A DNA stretch of 64,000 nucleotides from Gracilaria gracilis (Eukaryota; Rhodophyta; Florideophyceae; Gracilariales; Gracilariaceae): NCBI GenBank assembly GCA_030374805.1, contig JARGSG010000225.1, positions 186,001-250,000 on the forward strand. The letters run 5' to 3'. Below are positions 10,471-22,843 of this stretch, in pieces; the first letter of the stretch is position 1; every line of letters begins with the position of its first letter. The notes below the pieces were generated by a model. The model was not told the origin of the DNA. It made no database searches and was given only the letters and a program-made list of their open reading frames with translations. The position numbers and the translations under genes are program-made.

Positions 10471-12928
10471 ATGGCTGCCGCAACCACATCCAGCTCTAAG
10501 TCACCGTCACCGGCACCTTCAACATCCGACATGAAGGTTGGAAAAATGTTCGGTTCTGGGGATGAGCTTCTCACCACGTGTCTCTCCATCGGTGATCACT
10601 ATGCGTCGACGATGCGAGAGGAACACGAACCTAGGAAAGTGGGACACAGCGAATTCGTTCAATATATCATCAAGAATCGCACAGTCGTAGACGTTGCCAA
10701 GAAGTACTTCTCTATTCTTCTCGGGCCCACTCACCCGTCATACAGCGACGATGAGCTCAAGGCTGTGCGCGGGAAAGGTTCATACCGTCAGCTGTATATG
10801 TCGACGAAGTTGCTTGCCATCATGGACGGAGACAGAGGCAGGCGTGTGAGGGATTTTTGGAATGCTTATACCAGAGTGGACTTTCAAGGAATACCGGAGA
10901 ATGTGACGTTAACCGAATTCTTCATGTCCATGAGTATAGCTCCCAGGCGTGTGGGCCGGATAGTTCCCTCTTTCGGTACGAGCATCGCTACACATTTCCA
11001 GAGAGTTCTCTTTCTTTCCCTTATTCAAAAAGTATCTATAGAAAAGCGCCTTCCGGGCCATAAGAGGCGTAAGGGGGAGAAGGGATGTTCGACCTCTTTT
11101 GGAAATGTGCAAATATCGCAGAATCTCCAAGCTCAGCGTGCGGGTTTTGGTGTGCAGCTGGTAACAAAGGCCTGGGATTGTTTCTCCCAATTTCTGGGAT
11201 TCCCTAGCGCGGAGGTCATGGTTCTCCCTTTTATAATGCTCGTGTACGACGAAATGCAGTTTAAACCCATTGAAACGCGTTCCGAGGGGTTCCTGCACAA
11301 GGACAACCACCATCGCTTGCTACCGAGCAACACGCAAACGTTTCGGGAAGAAAAGGTCCAATCGTGGGCATGGAATCTTCCGGAGGACATTGATGTGGCC
11401 CTCCTAACGCTTGCGAAGGAGTTCATTTCTGACCTGAACAACATTGTTGTGAACGGGCAGTTGTACACAATATCAGAACGTGTACGATGGATCGTTCTAA
11501 AGACGTTTCATAGGAACCCGTCAAGAGCGTTTGCTCAGAGATTTGATTGTTTCTCTAACTCGCTTATGTCCTCCATCTTGGAGACAATAAGCCCTTTGAA
11601 AATCAACGAAACACTCAGGGTCCTTGATATACCTCTCACGCCGATATCGAAACCGGAGCCTGCCATCGAAATTCATGACGATGACGATGAGCAGTTAGAA
11701 AGGGGGAATCATTCGGAGGGGAAAAAGGAGGGGATGGAGAAGGCGGAAGTGGAATGGATGTAGTGGGTGAGAGTGGGAATGAAGATGTTGGTGAACAATC
11801 GTCCGACGCTGACATACAGCCTCCTCCAGCCATTTCCTCGTGGGACGATAAAGTGGCATTCCAACGTGGTGAAGTGTAGATGGAGAAATACTTTCGAATG
11901 TATAATTGCGAGTTCGAGGATATGGTGGAAACGGACGAGACTCTGCGAAACAACGGAGTCTCTCCATTGAAGAAAGCTCAACTGGTTCTTATGGACCCAC
12001 CATACAACATAAGGGCCGATAAGAACCGGGAGAACAGTTGGTGCGATATGCTGAGTGCTGAGCATATGAAGAAGGCGGCAAAGCTTATATCAAGGCTGCT
12101 ACGTCCGGGGGGTCATTTAGTTATCTTCTGTGCATTGGAACAGGTGAACCAGTGGACGAGATGCTTTCCCTTATTGGAGTAAAGGACGAGCAAGGGGTTC
12201 CGAGGAGATCGTTTGTTGTGGGCCAGGTCCCAATTCATTTTATACGGTCGCAAGGCAACCCCATGCGAAACCCGGGACGCAGGTTCTGCTCCTTGTTTCC
12301 TGCCATGGAGTATGCGATACATGGCGTTTGAAGTGGCCTCGCTTATGCACAGCAGCATGCGATGGTGAACTATGAGAACTTCCACAACGTGCAGTTGAGG
12401 TATCCAGGGTACCACAGTGTTATTGACCAGGTACCGCCCATGTCCAATGGGGAGACTCTTCAATGGAAGAAAAAGAAGGAGGGTGGGGGCTACATGTTGC
12501 AAAAGGTGAGGTCGGAACAAAAACCTCGCGCGTTGTTGAAGGAGCTGATCAGCAGATTTTTGCACCCAGGTGATACAGTGGTGGACTTGTTCGCGGAAAC
12601 TTTCTCGACTGCCATGACATGCATGGAGTTACAACGGAATGGGAAGGTTATTGGTTGTGAGCTGGACCCTTACTGTTTCGCTCATGCTAGGCACGCGGCT
12701 ATTGTTCAGTTCGCGATGTGCATGCGCGATAATGAGACGGACATTCAAATTACACAGGAGGTCCGAAACTCTGTGAATCGCGTGATGGACTTATTTCCCA
12801 AGTGGAACGCTCGTCGTTCACAATCATGGAAGGCTCCATCCAGCTTCCCAAAGTATCAGAAGTTCCCACCGTATCCCTGTGAACATTGGTTTTGGACGAA
12901 TTTGGTACCAAAAAAGGCCGGGATTTAA
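10471..12928 (+). pseudogene. decayed DNA methyltransferase gene (beta-class, DPPY) with long unknown N-terminus
   Basis: I join four blocks into one damaged gene. The first block (10471-about 11700; start in context aaaATGGCT) encodes about 410 residues of unknown fold ending in an acidic DDDDEQ stretch. The frame then shifts and runs on to an in-frame TAG at 11877. It continues as MEKYFRMYNCEFEDMVE… with motif IV LVLMDPPYNI near 11996 and RPGGHLVIFCA near 12105. Another shift near 12150 and a TGA at 12329 lead into the target-domain region and motif I (VVDLFAETFSTAMTCMELQ, about 12580), where a Gly of the usual F-x-G-x-G loop appears as Glu. Motif IV before motif I is the beta order (N6-adenine or N4-cytosine). 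At least four lesions argue for a pseudogene. Confidence 0.65.
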
Positions 12929-13109
12929 TCGAAAAATTAATTTTTGCCCCACATGTGTCCGGCGTACTGCCATTTTGCTTGGGATTGAACTCGTAAGAAA
13001 TAATGATGTTGGCAAGATGCTGACGCGATCTGACCGATATTTTCGAGTGGATCCGAATCCTACCGAAAGAAGGCCCAAGTTTTATTGTCGTCCCATTTTA
13101 GGCCAAAGT

Positions 13110-13864
13110 GCGCACTGCTAAATTTGGCCGTTGTCCTGTCCCAGAGGCCACCTTTTACAGATTGGATGTTCATCCTTTTGTCCTCTATTAGGATACATTT
13201 GTCTCTTGTTCGCCGTCTTGATTCCCTACCACGGCAACATCCTCTCACACAAGTACTCCACCATGTAGCCCATCTAAAGATCGACGGGACACGCCTGTTC
13301 CTCCAGATGAGCCGAGACAGACGCGTACCGAACCAGGCTCCTGAGATGTTTCCCCTCTCATTACGGCAAGTGCTGCTTGCTCACGTGATCACGAAAGCGC
13401 TCTACCAACCCAAAATCTACCAACTACACAGTGCGCAAATCATCACTGCCCATCAATATATTATTCGGTTTGATATCGCAGTGTAGGAAACTGCGGCTGT
13501 GTACATATGCGATGCGACGCATCGACTGAATGCCGATCATCAGCACCCACATCAAGCTCATTCTCTTGCGGCACTCATTGAGACAGTCCTCCTAGCTGCG
13601 GCGCAAGCATGTTGTAGTTGCTCGTGGTACCGAAGTGGCACTTTGGAATACGGGTCAGCTGCGCCAATCCATTTTTCAACCACTTGTACACGCAGTGTTC
13701 ATAGTACTACTGCGGATGCTTACTGGAAGAACGCTCCACTTTGACGGCCACCTTCTTCTTGGTCTCCACGTCCACACGCTCCAAAATTCGCCGAACGCGC
13801 CCGCGCCCAGCTTCTGGCCAAAGCGCCAACGGCCTGCAATCAATGGTTCGTTATCAAACGCCAT
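13110..13864 (-). pseudogene. casein kinase 1 family pseudogene
   Basis: Reading the minus strand across frames gives a CK1 catalytic domain in order. The ATP loop is IAGRWRFGQKLGAGAFG (13864-13790), followed after a frame change by the VAIK-type Lys block KKKVAVKVERSSSKHPQ. Then come RIAYVHSRSFLHCDIKPNN (about 13515-13455; the usual HRDIKPDN has Cys for Arg and Asn for Asp), LVDFGLVERFRDH (about 13410) and a VRYASVSAHLEEQ block matching the CK1 activation segment (about 13330). Several in-frame stops, for example right after KHPQ and before LVDFG, and at least one frameshift make it a pseudogene. The loss of the catalytic-loop Arg fits decay. Confidence 0.75.
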
Positions 13865-13869
13865 TTCAC

Positions 13870-14684
13870 GTTTACAGTAGCTGCGGTAGCGGCAAGTCGA
13901 CAGTGGTCGTTCTCTTCAACCAACTGGAGAGCAGCTTCGGAACTCGGCGGCGCGTGTTAGACGGGGTGCTTGGGAAACGGGCCTGAACGACGGAGTACGT
14001 GGTGGCAATGGTGGTGACGGCGATGTACAAGCTCCTTGTGGAGGTGTCGGTGGCGACACGACTCGTGAGGCACGGGGCGTTGCTGATGAGAGGCTTCGGA
14101 CACGAAGCCAGCACTGTGTGCACTGCTCGTACGGAGCGAGTGTTGGTGCAACGGACTGCTAAGTGGCGACAGGGCAAGGGCCGCGCAAGCCGGGCACTTG
14201 GGTTTATCGCAAACCAGCTTGAAGCCGGAATGGGACGCAGCAGTGACGCAGAGGGGGAAGCGAGGCGGCGGTGCGGACAGCGGAAGGAGGGACAGGAAGT
14301 GCAGGAAAAACGGGTGACATGTACGGGGAGCGAGGGTGGGTGGAAGAGGTGGTGGGCGGCAGCAGCAGCGTTCAACGAGCGATGAGCATCGGCAGCAAGT
14401 TGTGTGGAACGCGCAACGCACGGGCGAGGACAGACGCATGCTCACACACAAGCGGCGCGCGCACGCAACAACGGCGGCGGCGAGCGCAGCACGGCCCGAA
14501 ATCGGGCGTGCGATGACCTGGCGCGCGCGCCGCCAATCATCGCACGCCCTCAGCCGCGCGCGCCCACACGCGCCACCGTTTTGACCCCCCCCGCATCTTC
14601 GTCGTGCTCACCGCTGCCCGCCTGCCACGCCCCCGTCTCTGCCGCGCCCTGCAACGCTGCCGCGCCCCGCGCCCACAATTAGCT
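13870..14684. other. GC-rich intergenic region, no convincing gene
   Basis: Both strands have open frames (for example 13957-14451 minus, Cys/His/Pro-rich; 13999-14385 plus, basic), but their composition looks like GC-rich chance coding. It separates the CK1 and PP4R3 pseudogenes, which lie in the same direction. It contains GCGC-rich tracts at 14450-14580. Confidence 0.25.
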
Positions 14685-17600
14685 CTATGACAGCGACAGC
14701 TGTCCGCCGCGCCGCATCTCGCGCTCGCGGTCTTGCCCTTCCCCTCCATGGTTTACCTCCATCCCCCCCACCATCTCCCGCGTCATCACTTGGCCCGTCT
14801 CTCCCTCCGCCACTCCCCCAATGGCCTCCACGCCCACCTTATCCCAGCGTTCGTCCCCCCGCCGCAGCTCCTCCCATCGGCGCCGCGCGTCACGGTACAC
14901 CCCACTGTGTTGCGCGCTCCGCGCCAACACGTCGCCGTACCGTTGCACCCCCTTGCGCATCACCAGCCCCCGCCCCCGCCCCCGCTGCGTCACGAACGAT
15001 ATCAGCTCCAAAATCGCCGACTGTGTCAGGTTGTCCCGCCCACCATTGCGCCCAAACACGTCCATCACGTACCCCACAAGTCCAGGCCTCACCAGATATC
15101 CATCGTAGAAGTCTTCACACATCCCGAGGCACGTGCGCACAAACCAGATCGCAGCCAAACGCACGTACGCGCGAGCGTGAAGCAACAGCGTGCACACCTT
15201 CGCGCCCACATTGAACCTGATCACAAATTACCTCGTGTGGTAATCATGGTGCATCACGGAGTACGAAAGCAAGTCGCACAGATACCCCACATTCTCCACT
15301 ACAGACGCCTCAACTCTTACTTCGTGCCACCGACCAGTCGATACAATCGGATCGAGAACCCGTCGCGCAAACTTCCCCTAGAACATTCCCAAGAACTTCC
15401 CCCTGTCCGAAAGTCTCATCGTTTCGGGGTCCACTAAAATACGAACCATGTCAAGCATGCATAGTACTAAACTGCTCTCACTACCCTCACAAATTACTTT
15501 CATCGTCATGCTCAGCAGTGAGAAGTCGGTTTCTACTCGCCACTTCGACCGACTTCTCTTCTTTCACTCCTTGCTTCCAACGCTTTCGACCAGAGAGACG
15601 CATTTCCCTTCCCTTTCGTTGACCCCTACCTCCTTACTCGCTCTTCCTTGCTCGCGTCTTTCCTTGCTCTCGTTCCCTTCGTTCTCCCTTCTATTCTCCT
15701 CCTTTTTCATATCGTTCATCATCACTAGACTTGGCTCAGCATTTCGTTCCTTGTCGCCGCCCTCCTTCGATTCATGATCATTAATGCGTCTTGAGTGAAT
15801 CACGTTGCCCATATTTTCAACTGCGTCAGGTCGTTCACGCTTTTCATTGATAGTCTTGCTATCTTCGCTGTCTTGCTCGTTCTTCGCAACGCACGTTTGC
15901 GTTTCTCCGTTTTTTGCTGCTGCGTCGAGCTTTCTTCGGTGATAATCGCCCCAGTCGCATTGCACTCACACTTCGATTCATCGTTCTCACCTTGTTTTCG
16001 TGGAACAGAGGAGTCCTGCTGCGTGACATTCTTTAGGATTTGGGTCCTAACTTCAACTGGGTATGAATTATAACGGCTGCTAGAATGTCGCATACCAACG
16101 ACCGCAGACCATTATCCTCTTCCTCCAAGATAATCAAAACTGCGTCAAGTATCCCAAGCTCCAAGAGCAATGAGTAAAACCTGTCCCTCTGCACCATTTC
16201 CTGTCTTCGAACAATACCACACAACTTCTTCATGAATCCTAGTGTGCACATCAGCTCACTTCGAATGTCAACGCTTCGTTCTGAGGATTTCAAATCACAC
16301 GTTCCAGAATCAAATATGTTCCTCTTTCCATGTCTTTCATTCTGAGTTCAAGGTTTTCTCGTAGAGGTACAGGCTTCCCTCGACTATGTAACGTTCGTAT
16401 CGCTCGCAGCTTGAGTGGCTCTGCTTCGACTGCTGTTCGCGCTTTCGGTGGCATTTGAGTGCTGTTCTCCCTTTCTTCTCTCGTCTGAGGCACATTCTAC
16501 TCTGATTGTGGCTTGCAACGTGCTCTCGCAATAACCTGAACCTCGAGCAACATCTTGCTTTCCATCATTTAACTGCGCTTGTCTTGTATGGCGTCAATTT
16601 CACCAAAATTGTCGTTTTGAATCGAGTAGTGATTTGGATCATTGGAGCTAATACTCCCGAATCTTAGCTTCCTTCGCTGATCCAATGCACGGTTAAGACG
16701 TTCAAAAACCTCACGCAAAGCAATGTTACCTCTGATAAAGTACATAATGATATCAACATTGTTGAATACAGTCAAGTTCGATAGTGAGTTTGCAATAGTT
16801 TCGTCATTTGTCCGCGACAGAATAACATCCCGAATGTAAGTTATGCGATAGTTCTGATGACTTTTGGCCAACACGGATGCGTCCGTGATAGGAATAACCG
16901 ATTTGTACAATACTGTCCTCTCCAAAAAGTCGCGATGCCGTCGGAGAACCAAAGGTTTATCCAAATCCTGGCTATCCATATTTCCAGAGGAAGTCGTTTC
17001 CTCGTCGTTGTTCTTGCAGGATGGCGAGTTATGGCTGACTTGGGGTTTCGCTTCATCTACTGCACTACTCATGATCTCGTCTCTATCCTTGCGCACGTTT
17101 CCATCGACAGCGGTTTCAAGCGCATCATCTATTCTTCTATGCTGCTTGGCCTGAATCGGAACATGCTCTGATGACGCCTCCGTCACGTCTCCGTCAGATA
17201 GACTAACAACCCTGACTGACTAATCGTTTGGAACTTGTCCTTCAACGAGGGAGAGTCAGACTGACACTCTATCATGGTAGGAGTTGCATTGGGTGCACTG
17301 GGTGCATCTCGTGCGCGTTGATCGTGGCCGCCGCGGACGTGCGACATGTTGGATGCATTCTCAGCATTTTGTTAGTGAGCGCCAGAAGACCTCTTGTCGT
17401 CACGAAGTGCACGCCTTCGCTTCAATTCATTCAACGCCCTGGAGAAGCGGGGAAGGTTCTGCTCATCGTATTCCAAAGTCCGAATAACATCTGTCAGATA
17501 TTTCTCGCTGAGAAGCACTTCGAGCACGTTATTCGCACCAAGACGAAACAAAGAGCGTACTAGAATGTTTAGTGCGCCTAACAGCTCAACATCTCCTCTA

Positions 17601-18537
17601 ACTTCAGTTCCGCGAAACGTCTTACAAAGCGACTCAATGAACTGCGATGAAGATACCAGTCGCACGAACGCTTGACGAATGTTTTGGTTCTCCATTAATT
17701 TCGACTGCGTAAGTAGATGAAAAAGCGTCATTATGCCGTCGTGATCCGGATCTGGCATAGCCAATATGAGTTGCTCAACTCCAAGAAGACTGTTGCTCGC
17801 GTTTGGAGTCATACGAATGGTGGTCTGAGCTGCTGTTAGGCACATGAGATTGGCGCCTTCTTGAAACAAAACATCTTCGAAGGCATCGCGATTCCGGCTG
17901 GAATTGGGAATGTTGTCATCGAACAAGCGCATTTCATGAGTACCGACCGCAGTAGACAGATCCGGTAAACGAGCTGGAGGTGTAGGCGGTTGATACTGAT
18001 CACGCGCGTCAGCGTCGCCTTTCCCATCGCCGCTTGTGGCCGTTTCATGCGGCGAAGACTCGCGCGCGTGCACTGCATGCAAAGATTGCGACGGTTGCGG
18101 TTCATTGGCGGTCAGGGAGGGCACGGCGGCATCAGTTTTTGATTGCTGCTGCGCAGCGCGCTGTGGCGGCGAAGGGCGCCTACGACTGTCAACCATGACA
18201 ATCTTTCGCCACAACTCAGAGCACCCGTTAGGATCGGCGAACGACAGCGCCACCTCAGTGGGAGAGTTGGAGTCGGGAGCGCACGCTCATTCCATGAGAT
18301 GATATTGTTCTCGGGACGACGGTAGGACGCGTCGGCGTTGGAACGGAGCTGCGACGACAGCAGCAATGCACCGGTAGCTTCTGCCAAAACGCGCACGGTG
18401 AACAGCTTGGTGTGCGGGTCGGGGTGGTAGGTCAAGGAGCCGGTTCCGAGGTCGCCCCATTTGCCGTCATCGGTGAGCACGTACAGCTTGACGCGCCTCC
18501 CTCCAGCGGCGGCATGGGTGGCCGTGAGCACGCCCAA
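14685..18537 (-). pseudogene. PP4R3 / SMEK (protein phosphatase 4 regulatory subunit 3), frame-broken
   Basis: Consecutive minus-strand blocks match PP4R3 from N to C. First is the EVH1-like domain (RRVKLYVLTDDGKWGDLGTG near 18500; ENNIISWNE; then ALSFADPNGCSELWRKI in another frame at 18253). Next are the helical SMEK repeats (GVEQLILAMPDPDHDGIMTL at about 17770; HRDFLERTVLYKSVIPI and HQNYRITYIRDVIL at 16960-16830; RDRFYSLLLELGILDAVLII near 16190), an acidic linker, LCDLLSYSVMHHDY near 15260, and FYDGYLVRPGL…GGRDNLTQSAILELISFV (15110-14990). Known members direct PP4 to substrates. Frame changes at about 18250, 17200 and 16070 and stops at 17370, 16569 and elsewhere show it is decayed, unless many tiny introns or assembly errors are involved. 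Confidence 0.7.
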
Positions 18538-19107
18538 GTAGCTGCCTTACGCGAGGCGCGGCCACCAAACGGCACGAGCGCGCGGGGAAGCAGCGGGCGC
18601 GCCCGACAAAGGAGCCCAGCGACGTCAGTCATGGGAGATGGAAGGGGGCTGTACGCGATAGGGAAGCGCGCTGCGTGGATGGGAGTAAAACGACGACGGT
18701 GACGAGCGCGGTGGAGCAGCGGCGACAGCAGCGACTGTCACTGGAGGTGGCGGCGCGGTGTTCAAGAACAGTCCGTGACGTTCGGGCACATTTTAACACG
18801 ATTGAGAAACCATGTATTTTGCAGAGATTTCAATCTTTTTCTGTTGCACAACGGCTTTACTGAGGACTCCCAGAACACAGAACTCGAGACTGAGGTGCAT
18901 TCTTCGTCATGGCCACCACGCGGCTAAACACGCTTCGATAACTCGAGCCTAACCGCACTTCATGGCTGCGCCTTATCTTTGGCGTTCATGTTGAAGCCAA
19001 CCGTTGGCCCATAATTACCAACGAAATTCCGGGACCAAGATTCGCGCAACGCGCCAAAACCACCAGTAATAAGACTTCTCTCCTGCGGCGTGTAGCGATA
19101 ACTCTCT
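18538..19107. other. intergenic, no gene recognised
   Basis: This stretch lies upstream of the PP4R3 start on the other strand. It has GC-rich sequence to about 18770, then more balanced sequence. No domain-like frame or structured repeat was found. Confidence 0.25.
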
Positions 19108-19785
19108 TTGGCTGCCGGTGCTTCCTCTCCGACGGTATGCGGCTCCTATTTGTCAATAATGACATTTGGATTTTATGAACACGAGCTGACTATGCGCTGG
19201 AGCGGTCGCAAGCTCATCCGACCCACAATGACACAGAAGGGGCTTACATGTTGCAAAATGTCTATTTCACCCGTGTCCGAAACTTACATTCTACAAAACA
19301 GCACCGTTGAAGTTATAAGATTGCGAAAAGGTAACTGTGATGGGCAAGGTTTCCTTGCCTACTGCATATGCGACAAACTGGCTTCCCGTACAGGGAACGT
19401 TGGAAGCAAAATTGTAGTGCAGCTGCAGCTTGCTCGTCGACTCTACTGGCGCTATTTGAGGGGACATGCTAAGTGTGGTAGAGTTCGTTTGGCATCTGCA
19501 GTAAAGGAATTTAATCTAAACGCTTCGGGTTCAGAGAACGATGTTTTGCCTGGGATGGGAGACTTGTCGTTTTTAGAAGCTCTTTGTAACGCAGTGCAAC
19601 GAATATATGCCAATAAATTTGATGCATATTGTCGAACTGCAACACCAGACCTCTATAGCGTCTGGGTGCTTACTTGCAGTAGAACAGTAGAGCTTTTTGA
19701 TGATTGTGTAAATGAGAGCGGCGTGTTGAAAAATTACTGCAGTTTGCGCTACGAAGATAAAAAGCTTGGATCTCTTGGAACGTGA
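19108..19785 (+). CDS. hypothetical protein, 225 aa
   Basis: This open frame has a balanced, Cys-rich and mixed-hydrophobic composition that looks more like protein than its neighbours do. It includes VVQLQLARRLYWRYLRGHAKCG and FLEALCNAVQRIYANKFDAYC. No known domain is recognised. The true start may be internal (Met at codon 18 or 29). It could be one exon or a fragment of a larger gene. Confidence 0.35.
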   Translation: MAAGASSPTVCGSYLSIMTFGFYEHELTMRWSGRKLIRPTMTQKGLTCCKMSISPVSETYILQNSTVEVIRLRKGNCDGQGFLAYCICDKLASRTGNVGSKIVVQLQLARRLYWRYLRGHAKCGRVRLASAVKEFNLNASGSENDVLPGMGDLSFLEALCNAVQRIYANKFDAYCRTATPDLYSVWVLTCSRTVELFDDCVNESGVLKNYCSLRYEDKKLGSLGT

Positions 19786-20872
19786 GAGAACAACGAACAA
19801 TATGTTGAGGGTCGTTTTCTCGAAAGCTGTTGACAGGCTTCACAAGCTGGATTTTGTCCGAATGAGTTAGGATCGGGTAGTACTTGTTTCGAACTCATCG
19901 CTGTGCCGGTGTTTCCTCTTTGAAGATGTTAAACTGAAAGTTTGTGAGAGGTAAGGCCATTGTGATGCCGAGGATTGTGGGGTAGCGCTGAAAACGTCGC
20001 TTCTACATATGAAGAGTAGTGCAGCTCAGGAGCCGTCGGGCAGAGAGAAGAGCAAAAGATGTCCACGGAGGTCACCATCTTTGGCGACAGCGCAGACGTT
20101 CGCTCGCGAGACATCACAGGCGTTTTTTGATGGATTTCACAATTATTTCAAAGGTCACGGACTGAGAAGCACTTGCGCACGCACGTTGCCAACGCGCTCT
20201 GTTGCCAACTTCCGACGCACGCGCAACGCGCGAAAAAAAGGCACGCACGGGCGCCCACTTTTTCAAAAAATTAACCGCGCCTTGTTGTCGCCGCCAGCAG
20301 GGCACGTGTCAGGTGTCCGCGCCACCCTCCACACTGCGCTGCCGCCATGCGGCACAGTATGAGCCACTCGCAAATCACCGAGCGTCGTCGTCGGCGCACC
20401 ACCCTCATGCCACAGCTCCCCCCTCCATGCTGCTCTTCTCTCCGCTACTCTCCAGGCTTTCCTTCCGCAACTCTCGCGCTTCTTCCCGTCCCCGCCGCCA
20501 TGCCCCCCGCTCCTCCAATTGCAGGTCGACACGGACGTCGTTATCGCTGACCACCATTATGTAGAGCCACATGCACAATTCTAACAGCTATATCTAAATT
20601 GCTGTTAAGGAATCAAAAGAAATACAATTCTACAGGTTTCAAGACGATTTTTGCATCTTTGCTTCAGAAAGCATCCAAATTTATCGGGAGCTCCTGCTAA
20701 AATGTGCAGAACACAGCGCAACAAGTCTATTCAATTTACATTCATAGTTAAAGACTTGCCTCGTTTCCATTCCTGTTGGCATATTAGATCATTCTTTTCA
20801 AGAATCTTCCCGATTATGAACTCACAGCGAATACGTTGCTGCATTTATTGGTTTACGTGTTACAGGCGACAA
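19786..20872. other. intergenic, no gene recognised
   Basis: This is mixed-composition DNA with a Pro/Ser/Arg-coding GC-rich block at 20200-20550 open on both strands. No domain can be recognised. It ends where the minus-strand gene at 20873 stops. Confidence 0.25.
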
Positions 20873-21913
20873 TCATGTACTTCTTTGACTCATTAATGGA
20901 GAAAACTCTTCATCAGAGGACGGAGGGCCAAAGATATCCATCATGAGCTGCTCCGCTTCGCAAATTTTTTTCCCGCCTTCATGGCAACGTTGAACAGCAG
21001 TAACCACGTCAATATCTTCTTCTGCAATTTTCGTTCTACGAGGCATTGAGGGCTGGGGTGGGTGCAAAGTACCTTTTCGTATCGCAGAGCTACTGCAGTC
21101 AGCAAATGACGTCGTTCTAGTCTGTCGTTCAGCCAAAGGCTTAGAGCATTCATGACTGGGGCGAGATTGAAGTACGTTTTGTCGAATCACCGGTATTTCT
21201 TTGTACCCTGTCTTGGGAATCTCTGGAATAGGCACTAACAAGTGGTGAAAAATATCGCCGGTCTGCCTGTCGATAATTATCTCGTACAAATACTTCTCTT
21301 GATTGGGTGGACATTGTGTCTCGAGAACAACAGGAGATGATATGCTGCCAGTGTCATCACCATAGCTGCCTGAGTTTGATGCACATAGCATATTTTGAGA
21401 CGAGTTTCGAACAAACGTGGAGTCAAATGCAGCCGTATCCAAAAGGCAGTCGTCTACGGACGCATCTCGAGAGCCCTTATCGCATCCAAACCGCTCTAAA
21501 TTATTTCCTCTCCCACTTTCATCATATTTCGTGATCACATGTAACGCTTTTACCTTCCTTCCATACCATTGATGCCGTTTGCGTAGACGATCTCTCCTGG
21601 ACTCAGGTGATTCACAGGCTCCTGGCGACCTGTAGCGGGAACGCTGCTTCTCGTTTTCCTTAGCTCTGTTATCGTCTTTTGCACGCCATTGTCTTTTTCG
21701 TGCTGTTTCAAAGCTGGGCAGCATCGCGACATTCCCGGGTGCAATCGTCAGCTTGTGGGTATACGTATGGTGTCTCACGGTTTTCGATTTGGAAGACTGG
21801 ACTAACAATTCCTTCGTCTGCATTGGTACCATTACAGTTTTCACCGGATAATCTGCTTCTTCGGGAATCCCCCATTCTTTGTAACCATCCAAACATTTTC
21901 CGGAGAATGACAT
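20873..21913 (-). CDS. hypothetical charged protein, possible partner of the neighbouring transposase
   Basis: The 346-residue frame is hydrophilic with clusters of Arg/Lys/Glu (RRDRLRKRHQWYGRKVKAL), a stretch EKYLYEIIIDRQTGDIFHHL, and an acidic C-terminus (FGPPSSDEEFSPL). No family is recognised. It lies on the same strand as, and about 0.9 kb downstream of, the Tnp2-type transposase. CACTA-type elements often carry a second DNA-binding gene, so a TnpA-like role is possible but unproven. Confidence 0.4.
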   Translation of the reverse strand: MSFSGKCLDGYKEWGIPEEADYPVKTVMVPMQTKELLVQSSKSKTVRHHTYTHKLTIAPGNVAMLPSFETARKRQWRAKDDNRAKENEKQRSRYRSPGACESPESRRDRLRKRHQWYGRKVKALHVITKYDESGRGNNLERFGCDKGSRDASVDDCLLDTAAFDSTFVRNSSQNMLCASNSGSYGDDTGSISSPVVLETQCPPNQEKYLYEIIIDRQTGDIFHHLLVPIPEIPKTGYKEIPVIRQNVLQSRPSHECSKPLAERQTRTTSFADCSSSAIRKGTLHPPQPSMPRRTKIAEEDIDVVTAVQRCHEGGKKICEAEQLMMDIFGPPSSDEEFSPLMSQRST

Positions 21914-22843
21914 GATGCGCTAAACTGGTACCGACCGAGTGAGAACGTACAAGTTCAGCAGAGCCTGCAAATTTTGTAACATGTCCCGTGGAGAGGGACA
22001 TGGTACAAATCGAGATCAAACATTCCACGTTTCACTTCCTATGTACCTGTACCGTGTAGCGGGCCATTGAAATTTTGGATATGATTTTCATATCTCTTGC
22101 TCTGCTCTTTCACTGTCTCTGGAACTCCACAATATTTACTTATCTGTCGATTATAGCGCTTCAGATTCCAAGCATCAGGCCTGCAGCGCCCTAAAATCGG
22201 GTTGCATAGCACTCGTCTCACACTTAATCCGCTCTCGGTTTCCTCGGACCCCAGTCCGATCGCGGGTTCATGATTTAGCATCTTTACGCGCGCATTTTAA
22301 CAGCGACCATTCGCCTTGAACTGATTTTGCAGAGCTTCCGTGGTTGGAATGCAGATGGAGAAGTACGGGTAGCGGGATGAAAGTTCCAGGGCACAACAAG
22401 CGACGCCTGGCTCAATTCGTTCGAGAAACCCATGTGATCGGGCACCCCATCTCCGGAGGTGAAAACTTTTCATGCACCGGGAAGCGGAAGTACACGAGAA
22501 ACGGCGATATATGTTCAAGTATGTCATTAAGCTTCTTCTTTTGGTTGAACATAGGAAAACAGCGCTATGTCAACGCTATAGCCCGAAATAGTGCGCAAAA
22601 CACTGTGGTGGTAACATTCCAAACGAGCACAGAGCTCACTAATGGAGTTGATGTTCCTTCAAGAGAACACTTTCAAGCCTGGACATTTAGGTCTACACAC
22701 TTACAAAGGGTTCCCATATTAACGACTTCGTCCTAGCTTAAAACTTGCGATTGGCAGAAGTTATGACCCGTACGCATCTATTCGCTGCTCAGCTACGCGC
22801 CTAAAAGACCCCTGTGCTTAAAACATCCGATTTCAGCGCTTTA
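21914..22843. other. spacer between two minus-strand genes
   Basis: Short frames occur on both strands (22344-22736 plus; 22297-22527 minus). Neither has recognisable domains. It may contain 5' exons of the 20873-21913 gene or subterminal sequence of the transposon. Confidence 0.25.

Noticed and set aside
13957-15437. Several Pro/Ser/His/Arg-rich frames on the plus strand
   Set aside because: They are antisense to PP4R3 pseudogene blocks or arise from GC-rich sequence, with no protein-like features.
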